64,000 nucleotides of DNA from Cryptomeria japonica (taxonomy: Eukaryota > Streptophyta > Pinopsida > Cupressales > Cupressaceae), in NCBI RefSeq assembly GCF_030272615.1, contig NC_081412.1:669506852-669570851 (forward strand), read 5' to 3'. The notes beneath the pieces are model-generated. The model was given only the letters and a program-made list of their open reading frames with translations. It did no database searches and was not told the DNA's origin. Positions 56,409-64,000 of the stretch are shown here, piece by piece (the stretch's first letter is position 1; each line of letters begins with the position of its first letter). The translations under genes and the position numbers were made by a program.

Positions 56409-58090
56409 ATGTCTACTAATTATTTCAGAAAGGATAGTCCTAAACTTGATGGAACCAACTATGGGATATGGAAAATTAGAATGGAGACACATTTGAATTG
56501 CATTGGTAAAGACATCTGGAAAGTTACTAAGACTGGTTATACTGCTGCTGTAGCTGGTCAGATTGCTCCCACTACTTTAGCCAAAGATAAAGAAAATGAT
56601 TGCAAAGCTAGAGAAGCACTCCTAAGCGCATTATCAGATCAACAAATCATGGGATTATTAGATAGATCCACTACTAAAGCTATTTGGGATCATTTGGAAA
56701 CATTGAATGAAGGAGATTCCATAGTCAAAATTGCAAAACTTGAAAGCTTCCGAGTTAGGTAAGTACATCTGAAAATGGAAGAAGATGAAATGATTTTTGC
56801 TTTTATGGAAAGAGTAAATGAAATTGTTTTGGGTATCAAACATTGTGGAGGAACCTTGAGTGAAGATGAGATTGCTTCAAAAATCTTAAGAGGTTTGCCA
56901 CCAGCATATAAAATGAAGGTTGCTGCTATAAATGAATTAAGAACAATGCCTAATACATCAGTAACTAGGGATACATTGATTGGAAAACTTTCAGCTTTTG
57001 AAATTGAGGAATTTGTTCCTATTACTACTATAAAAACTCATTTGGCCTTCAAAGCATCAACATCATCTGCTCCATCCTTTGATAAATCAGACGAGAGAGC
57101 CTTTTATGCAATAGAACTTGAAGAAAGCAAGCAGGAGAATGAAGAGCTTGAAGAACTTGAAGCATTATTTGCAAGAAAAATGCCAAAAGGTCCAATTGGA
57201 AGTAAGTATGAAGGTAAAACACCCTTTAAATATTTTAACTGCAATAAGATTGGTCACATGGCTTCAAGATGCCCTGATAGACATGCTAGACTAAGAGAAG
57301 AAGCTAGAAGGACATACAAACCTAATCCTGAATATCAGAAATACATATTCAAGAAAAACAAGGATAAATCTTGTTACATTGCTGATGAAGGTGTGACTGA
57401 TGATTCTGATGAGGATCCAGCAGACAATGGATGGGTCTTTTTTTCTATAACAGAAGATCAACCGGTACCTATTGCTTCACCGGTAGAACAAGCCCTAGTA
57501 GCTAAAGTTTAATCAAAGGATGAATGGATTATTGACTCAGGATGCTCACATCACATGACTGGAGACAAAGGTAAATTCTTGAACTTTCAAGAATACAATG
57601 GAGGTTTAGTGAGATTCAGAGATGACAAAGCCTATTCAATCAAAGGTAAGGGTTCAATATCTCTTGATGGTAAACATAACACTGACAATGTCTACTATGT
57701 TGAAGGATTAAAATATAATCTTCTAAGTGTTGGTCAACTAGTTGAGAAAGGTTTTCAGTTACAATTTAAAAATGGAAAATGCAAAATCATGAATAGAACT
57801 GGTTTGGAAATTGCAACTGGTAATCAGACTAGAGGTAATATCTTTCATTTGAATAACAGTAAAAAGGCATGCTTAATTGCACATATAGATGAAAGTTGGC
57901 TATGGCATAAAAGACTATGTCATGTAAATTTTGTTTGCATGGTAAAAATCAGTACTTCTAAGGCAGTTAGAGATCTACCTAAAATTGTGAAACCTCTGAA
58001 TACAATTTGTAAGGAATGTCAATTTGGAAAACAAGTTAGAGCTAGTTTCAAAAGTATTCCAGAAAAATCCAATAATGCTCTTGATTTAAT
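56409..58090 (+). pseudogene. gag-pol: gag, protease and pre-integrase of element D
   Basis: One frame runs from MSTNYFRKDSPKLDGTNYG at 56409 to the deletion junction near 58090, with only two stops (TAA at 56760 and TAA at 57510). The knuckle reads YFNCNKIGHMASRCPD (first Cys lost). The protease core DEWIIDSGCSHHMTGDKGKF is intact. Pre-integrase has LWHKRLCHVNFVCMV and CKECQFGKQVRASF. This is the best preserved Gag-PR in the window. Confidence 0.85.
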
Positions 58091-58940
58091 TCTTTTTAGG
58101 ATTGCAGATTTTACAGACTGATAAAGGCATATTTTTTAGTCAATCTAAGTACTTGAAAGAACTACTTAAGAAATTTGGGATTCAAAAATCTAAACCGGTA
58201 AGCACACCTATGACTACAAATGACAAATTATTCCAAAGGAATGAATCTACACCTATTAATCCAACTAGATACAAATCTATGATAGGAGGTTTACTATATT
58301 TGACACAAACCAGGCTTGATATTATGAATGCAGTATGTATAGTTTCTAGATTTCAGAGTAATCCTAGGGAAAATCATGAATCAGCAGTAAAAAGGATTTT
58401 CCGGTACTTACAAGGCACAACAAATCTTGGATTATGGTATCCTAATGATGAAAATTTTGATTTATATGCATACACAGATGCAAATTGGGCAGGAGATGTG
58501 GATGATAGAAAAAGCACCACTGGAGGAGCTTTCTTTCTTGGAAAGACATTAGTTTCTTGGTTAAGTAAGAAATAGAGTTGTACATCTTAATCAACAGCAG
58601 AATCAAAATATGTTGTAGTAGCAACAAACTGTACACAGGTACTTTGGCTTAAGCAAATGTTGAAAGACATAAAGGTAAAATGCAAGGAACCTATTACAAT
58701 ATATTGTGATAACACTATAGCAATTGATATATCTAAGAATCTAGTATTACATTCTAAAAAAAAACATGTTTCTATCAAACTAAATTTTCTAAGGGAAAAA
58801 GTTGAAGAAAGGGAGATAAAACTGGTTTATGTGAATACTAAAGAACAACTTGCAGATATTTTCACAAAACCTTTGCCTAAGGAAACTTTTGAGTATCTCA
58901 GAGATCAGCTCAGAGTCTTACCTCCACCGGTAGAGACTTA
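58085..58940 (+). pseudogene. pol: RT C-terminal end and RNase H of element D
   Basis: After the junction (GATTTAATTC to TTTTTAGGATTGC) the frame reads [20 protein letters not shown], then [20 protein letters not shown], then [20 protein letters not shown] (RNase H). Two stops follow at 58573-58590, then [29 protein letters not shown] and [15 protein letters not shown] to a stop at 58940. The whole integrase and the catalytic part of RT are missing, about 2 kb compared with copia B. Confidence 0.85.
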
Positions 58941-59295
58941 GATAGTTAATGATTGTCATCAACCGACAGAATTAAATGGACAAATCTTTTATTCTGGTAT
59001 TTGATGAGGAAGCTACTTCTCAGGGGGAGTAGTTGGTATATTTAATTGGTTGGTATTTTGTATGAACTTGATTTTTTGTGACTTTGGCATTTGATGTCAA
59101 AGGGGGAGAGATATATGGAAAAACATTGGGGAAAACATTGGGGAGAGATTGATATGAGAGTTGGTATTTGAAAATAAATCTTTGGATAAACACATGTTAC
59201 TCCCAGGGGGAGAAATGGAGATTGTTGGTTTTTGTACTTGGCATTTCTATTTTGGCACTTTGATGGTCTTTCCACCTTGTGTTGCCATCAATTCC

Positions 59296-59306
59296 AAAGG
59301 GGAGAT
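59296..59306 (+). other. Polypurine tract of element D
   Basis: AAAGGGGAGAT directly before TGTTGG. Earlier purine runs (CAGGGGGAG at 59021 and 59206, AAAGGGGGAG at 59099) resemble extra tracts, as in copia B. Confidence 0.8.
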
Positions 59307-59989
59307 TGTTGGTATTTTGGTATGGTTTTGTCATTGATGTCAACACCTGCTAAATACACCTACTTTGGAGATCCAGCAACATTCACCGGCAAATAGTAAA
59401 CTGTGCAACAGTTACCAGTATAATGTTCACCGACACCTGGAATGACATGGAAGACACTTGGTAATGTTGAAGACATCATGTGGACACTTTATTTTGAATT
59501 CATAATCATTGGTATACTCTTATTTGCATATTTGCTTTTATCGACTATAGCATCGGAGATTAGGAATCATCAAAAACAAGTTAAACGTAATAGCTCAATC
59601 AAAACACTAAACATGATAACTCAATCAAAAGAACACTCATTGCAATGAACCTAATCCCAAGCACACTCAATAGAGGCATAAAAACAAAGCATTTAAAAGA
59701 AAAATATCATGCAAACCATATAACAATTTGGATGCTTCTTCCATGCGGCTCCATTGTTCTTCTTTCCTCTTCAATGGATTTATGGATCTCACCTACAAGT
59801 GCACATACAATTGAAAGCAAGATTGATGAAAGGCTCAAGAGTACTAGAAGCATAAGTTCGATAGTTTGATTAAGGATTCGGGGTCGATTGAAGAAAAATC
59901 ATCCAATTTATAGAGAAATTGGAGAAATGAGCAAATTAGCATGAAAGTGATTCGAATAGAAATTCAAATCAATAATAGCAAAATTATGA

Positions 59990-60165
59990 CATATCTATGA
60001 CAAATTGCTATGCAAGGCTTATGACAATTCATGACAAATTTCTATGTCAAGAATTTATGACATTTTATGACATTTTATGACAAATTCTATGACAAATTTC
60101 TATGTCAAGAATTTATGACAATTTATGACAAATTCTATGACAAATTTCTATGTCATTGCCATAAA
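59990..60165. repeat. Tandem repeat in the solo gypsy LTR (ATGACAAATT type)
   Basis: Variants of TATGACAAATTTCTATGTCA and GAATTTATGACA repeat with a period of about 55-60 bases over about 175 bases. Confidence 0.8.
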
Positions 60166-60559
60166 TTTAGGAGAGAAATAGGAGGAAATTAAATTTAAGA
60201 ATTAAGAAATTAGGAAATTAGAAATTAGTGAATTAATCAATAATTTTTCATTTATTAATTAATTCACTCACAAAGAGGAATAATTAGCCAATTAAATGAA
60301 TATTTAATTGTAATGAGAAAACTTAGGATTAATAAATAATTTAGTAATCCTAAAGGAAGAAATGACGCACAAGGTTAAATGATTAAATCATGAAACCCTA
60401 GAAGGTGAATTAGCAATGCGAGGATGACAATTAGGTCCTGATTGAAGATAATTAATGTCGATCATGATTTTGAATTGATAAATGACCAATGCGATAAACA
60501 ATTTGATTGAGAAATGCGCCAATTGACGAAGAACAATGACAAATTGATCCAAATTGACA

Positions 60560-60850
60560 TAATTGAGATAGACAATGATTGATGACAAATCGGTCGCAAA
60601 ATGACAAGATTGACAAAAGGACAAGAATCGATGACAAAATAGATTGCAAGACGACAAGATTGAAAATGACCACGATCGATGACAAATCGATCGCAAAATG
60701 ACAAGATTGCACGTGACAGCGATCGATGACAAATCGATCGCATGATGACAAGATTGAAGGATTGATGATAAATTGACAAGATTGATAAGAGGACAACGAT
60801 CGATGACAAATCGATCGCAAGATCGACAGGATTGATAAGAGGACCAAACC
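60560..60850. repeat. Tandem repeat in the solo gypsy LTR (GATGACAAATCGATCG type)
   Basis: Five or more units of GATGACAAATCGATCGCAAA then ATGACAAGATTG, spaced about 50-65 bases. Each contains the palindrome CGATCG or a derivative. Overlapping long minus-strand frames here (repeating CDRFVID) are by-products. Confidence 0.85.
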
Positions 60851-61936
60851 CTAATTAGGATTGACGATGTCCAAAATGATGACAAATTAGCACGCACATT
60901 GATGCAACAAGATAAGATCGATCAAAATCATGACTGGATAATGTTATCGACAAGACCAAATTCAAGGACGAGATGAATGAAGAATATAGAAGAATGACTC
61001 GATGTTCGCAAATGATAAAGACCAATTGCATGACATAGGAGAAATGTTAATGTGACACAAAAACCTAAAATGAGGCAATGCGCAAATGTTAAAGTATGAC
61101 TTCGCAAGCATTTGACCATTTTTAGGTGTCTACATCGACAAATAGGTCCAGGTTATCTAGGGTTTCAGCGGCAGGCTTATCTTTTCCAGATTAGCATGGC
61201 ACGCTATGGAGATGAATTATTATTGTTGTAAATGCATTAAGCTGACATGTCAAATCAGTTATTGCATCAGATATTGTATTATTTGTAAAATGTTTTTATT
61301 GTAATATCTTGTAGAGCCAAACTACTAAAATTGGTCTTAGGGTATGGTATAAATGTAAGATCTTATTTGTAAGATCAAGTGTGGAATGCGAAAAAGAATT
61401 GTGTGAAGGTATATGAGAGATTAAGTAGAGGTATACACAAAGACATCATTTGAAGGTGAAGTTAGGTTTTTGTAGAAGCATATCAGCATTACACTAGTAA
61501 TGAATCTAGCATATGAAGATGCTATTTTGTGCAGTACATTCTTATTGGATTTAACTATCCAACTGTAGTCAGTGTGACTCCCATTAGTGATTGAGTAGTG
61601 AGCTCTAGGTTGTTGGCCTTTCTGCATGTGCAGACCCCTCTTTGTACACTTACTATCTGCAGTAGTATCATCTGATTGTGGGTAAGGTTTCCCACCATGG
61701 TTTTTCCCCTTACACGGTTTCCACGTACAAATATTGGTGTCATGTGTTGTGGATGACTTTGTGCTTATGTTTCATGCATTAATTCTTATCGGTATAGCAA
61801 TTTTCTATTAACACTGTTTACCGACATACTTAACTATCTTATCGGTACTAAGCATTAATTTGGTTAATAAGTTTTTGGATTGAATTTATTTGACAACTAA
61901 TTCACCCCCCCCTCTCAGTTGTCTCCGGGACCTACA

Positions 61937-61941
61937 GTCAG
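61937..61941. other. Target-site duplication of the composite copia, right
   Basis: GTCAG, against GTTAG at 53097-53101. Confidence 0.7.
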
Positions 61942-63555
61942 GTTATAGGAGATAAGGATGATCCTATTATGACAAGGAACAAACTGAGATAGAACACATG
62001 TCTAATATCTGAATTTGAACTAAGAATAGTAAAAGAGGCATTTAACAGTGAAGATTGGGTAAAAGCTATGATAGAAGAGATTGATCAAATAAAGAAGAAT
62101 GACACATGGACACTGATCCCAAGACCAAAGGACAAAAATGTAATCGATACAAAGTGGATTTTCAGAAACAAGCTAAATGAAAAAGGTGAGGTCATTTAGA
62201 ACAAAGCAAGACTAGTTTGCAAAGGTTATGCTCAAAAAGAAGGAATAAATTATGGTGAGACTTTTGCACCTGTGGCTAGACTTGAGGGAGTAAGAACATT
62301 GTTGGCATATGTTGCTTTCAAAAATTTCAAGGTATATCAAATGGATGTTAAATCTTCATTTTTGAATGGTATGCTAGAAGAAGAAGTTTATATTGAACAA
62401 CCTGAAGGATTTGTTTAAGACAAGAGTAAAGATCATGTATGTAAATTAAACAAATCTTTATATGGTCTAAAACAGGCACCTAGAGCATGGTATGTGAGAT
62501 TGCACTCTTATTTGATCAAAATTGATTTTATAAGGACAAGTGAAAACAACAACATGTACATGAAGAGTGATGAGGACAATGGAATACTAATCTTAGTCAT
62601 ATTTGTTGATGATATTATTTTTTGTGGTAATGACTCCTTATGAAAGAACTTTGGAAATGAAATGAGCAAAGAATTTGAGATGTCATTAATCGGTGAGATA
62701 AAGTATTTTATAGGTTTACAGATACTAGAAATGAAAGATAAGATTTTCATTACTCAATCCAAGTACATAAAGGAAATCTTGAAGAAATTTGGAATGGAGG
62801 ATTCTAAACCAGTAAGTACTCCTATGACTACTAACTGTAAACTATAAAAGAATGATGAATCTGCATCTGTTGATGAGACACTTTATTGATCTATGATTGG
62901 GAAGTTGCAATATGTTGTGCATAGCAGACTAGATATAACACATGCAGTAGGTATTGTTGCAAGATTTTCTACAGATCTCAAGGAAACCCATATGACAACA
63001 ATCAAGAGAATTTTCAGATACTTGAGAGGCACTGAAGATTATGGCTTAGTATATGAAAAGAGGAATGATTTTGATTTAAAAGTTTATATTGATGTTGATT
63101 GGGCAGGCAACATAGATGATAGAAAAAGCACAAGTGGTGGAGCTTTCTTTTTAGGAGAAAGACTAGTGAGTTGGCTTAGTTAGAAACAAGGATGTATCTC
63201 ACAGTCAACAACAAAAGCTAAATATGTTGCTGCAACATTGAACTACACAAATATAGCATGGATCAAACAACTATTGGAGGGTATAAATGAGAAAGTTACC
63301 GAGCCAGTAACTATACTCTGTGATAATACTAGTGTCATTAACATTTCAAAGAATCCTGTAATGCACTCTAAGACAAAGCATATCTCTATAAAGTATCATT
63401 ATCTCAGAGAAGAAGTTCAAGAGAAGAAAGTTGTACTGGAATATATCAGTTCAAAGGAGCAATTAGTAGACATCTTCACAAAGCCACTGCCAAGGGACAC
63501 TTTTGATTATCTCAGAAGCAAGTTAGGGGCCCTACCCCTATCTTCTACTCACTGA
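61942..63555 (+). pseudogene. pol: copia E reverse transcriptase and RNase H
   Basis: Continuation of [77 protein letters not shown] and [20 protein letters not shown] lead to the catalytic IFVDDIIFCGN. RNase H has YIDVDWAGNIDDRKSTSGGA, then a stop and STTKAKYVAA, then LCDNTSVINISKNPVMHSKT and DIFTKPLPRDTFDYL, ending at 63555. Six or so stops occur, several of them TAG/TAA in place of CAA/CAG. Confidence 0.85.
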
Positions 63556-63968
63556 TAAAGTTTGGTGAAAGCATCAATTCAATGAATCTATAGAATATTA
63601 TGTGTGGATTGATGCTGATTTATGCACTTTTGAAGGTTTTCTAAAGGTGTACAGGAAATAGTGAATAGAGACAAGTTGCTCTGATCGAGATTGAGATGAT
63701 ACATAGCAAGGAAAATCACTTCACAGAGGAAGAAATCATGATTTAGTTCTTTTACTTTTTAGCATTGTTGTCAAAGGGGAAGAAGACTAAATGGTAAAAT
63801 CCTAAATGAAGAAGATAACGAAAGACTAATGACAGGGGGAGAAGACTTAATACAAGTCAATAGCCCAGAAGCTAATGAAAAAGGGAGAAGACTTTAGAAT
63901 ATTTTAATGGCTCAAGGATAACAAGAGAAGTCTAACAACAATCTGAATCCAAATCAATTTGAATATCT
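63556..63968 (+). other. 3' untranslated region of copia E
   Basis: Non-coding, with several purine runs (AAGGGGAAGAAG near 63775, CAGGGGGAGAAG near 63835, AAAGGGAGAAG near 63881) resembling polypurine tracts. None directly abuts the LTR. Confidence 0.6.
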
Positions 63969-64000
63969 TGTTGGTATTACCATTTAAAAGTTGATTTTGC
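63969..64000 (+). repeat. Start of 3' LTR of copia E
   Basis: TGTTGGTATTACCATTTAAA, cut by the window end. Resembles the start of the 5' LTR at 48965. Confidence 0.55.

Larger units (their letters stand above)
59546..61134 (-). mobile_element. Solo gypsy LTR nested in a copia LTR
   Basis: 1589 bp flanked by TCGAC on both sides (59541-59545 and 61135-61139). On the minus strand it begins TGTAGACACCTAAAAATGGT, a common plant gypsy LTR start, and ends GCTATA (TA in place of the expected CA). The flanking LTR reads continuously across it (TTTTATCGAC then AAATAGGTC). It contains two internal tandem arrays and no coding domain. Confidence 0.82.
53102..61936 (+). mobile_element. Composite copia insertion: LTR, partial C, truncated LTR, partial D, LTR
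   Basis: Order: LTR 53102-54157, internal C (gag to pre-integrase, 54158-55898), a 5'-truncated LTR 55899-56351, internal D (gag to pre-integrase, then RT end and RNase H, 56352-59306), and LTR 59307-61936 holding a solo gypsy LTR. GTTAG/GTCAG flanks the whole, so it behaves as one insertion into copia E. C and D are close relatives of copia B. Both break at the same codon after the pre-integrase domain. Confidence 0.85.
59307..61936 (+). repeat. 3' LTR of the composite copia, with nested solo LTR
   Basis: LTR sequence occupies 59307-59545 and 61135-61936 and matches 53102-54157. The interruption is the gypsy solo LTR. It ends GGACCTACA. Confidence 0.88.
48965..64000 (+). mobile_element. Ty1/copia retrotransposon E, split by a composite copia insertion
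   Basis: 5' LTR at 48965-50464, primer site at 50467, then gag, protease, integrase (to 53101). After the insertion 53102-61936, RT and RNase H run to 63555, then an untranslated tail and the first 32 bases of the 3' LTR at 63969. The protein reads across the insertion as RHHESS-stop-VIGDKDD once one target copy is removed. Scattered stops make it inactive. Confidence 0.85.

Noticed and set aside
60388-60897. Three overlapping minus-strand frames of 115-169 codons with CDRFVID repeats
   Set aside because: They arise from the GATGACAAATCGATCG tandem repeat inside a solo LTR; all three frames are open at once, which is not a coding signature.

Overview
The window is a nest of transposable elements from a large, AT-rich plant nuclear genome. 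Plant-type Ty1/copia elements (initiator-tRNA-Met primer sites, 1-1.5 kb LTRs), a Tat-like Ty3/gypsy element, a CACTA-type DNA transposon and spliceosomal introns all point to a plant. The size and decay of the elements suggest a gymnosperm or another giant genome, but that is inference. I see no intact host gene, no rRNA or tRNA gene and no CRISPR array. Almost every coding region is broken, often by stops that look like C-to-T changes (CAG/CAA to TAG/TAA, CGA to TGA), as expected of methylated repeats.

Layout: (1) 1-5162, 3' part of a plus-strand LTR element with a degenerate zinc-knuckle Gag and a roughly 1000-codon unknown ORF but no visible pol, ending in an LTR at 4044-5162. (2) 5163-9137, old debris: a possible SINE, a minus-strand gag relic and an orphan CACTA terminus ending at 8829. 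(3) 9138-10614, a solo copia LTR. (4) about 11415-25329, a gypsy internal region (gag, PR, RT, RNase H, a second RNase H, integrase), split inside its protease by a complete minus-strand copia element (14183-20850, target duplication GACTC). (5) 26900-48510, a 21.6-kb CACTA-type element (T1) bounded by CACTA...TAGTG inverted ends and an ATT target duplication. (6) 48965-64000, a copia element (E) split by a composite copia insertion (53102-61936), which itself holds a solo gypsy LTR (59546-61134, target duplication TCGAC).

The most notable region is T1. It carries three fragments of a captured DRM-type (domains rearranged) de novo DNA methyltransferase gene, the enzyme class that silences transposons through RNA-directed DNA methylation. 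Two fragments face each other as a palindrome centred near 28345, so a transcript would fold into a hairpin carrying DRM sequence. The third (44264-44455) overlaps and extends the first and carries methyltransferase motif I.

One palindrome arm is interrupted by a second DNA transposon, T2 (about 28992-42138). The other arm preserves the empty site at about 27691-27702. T2 has near-matching inverted ends, clusters of GCGTACGC-like subterminal motifs, a broken transposase-like gene on the plus strand (33951-36881) and a convergent multi-exon gene on the minus strand (41758-39161), plus several kilobases of CT-rich and tandem-repeat expansion.
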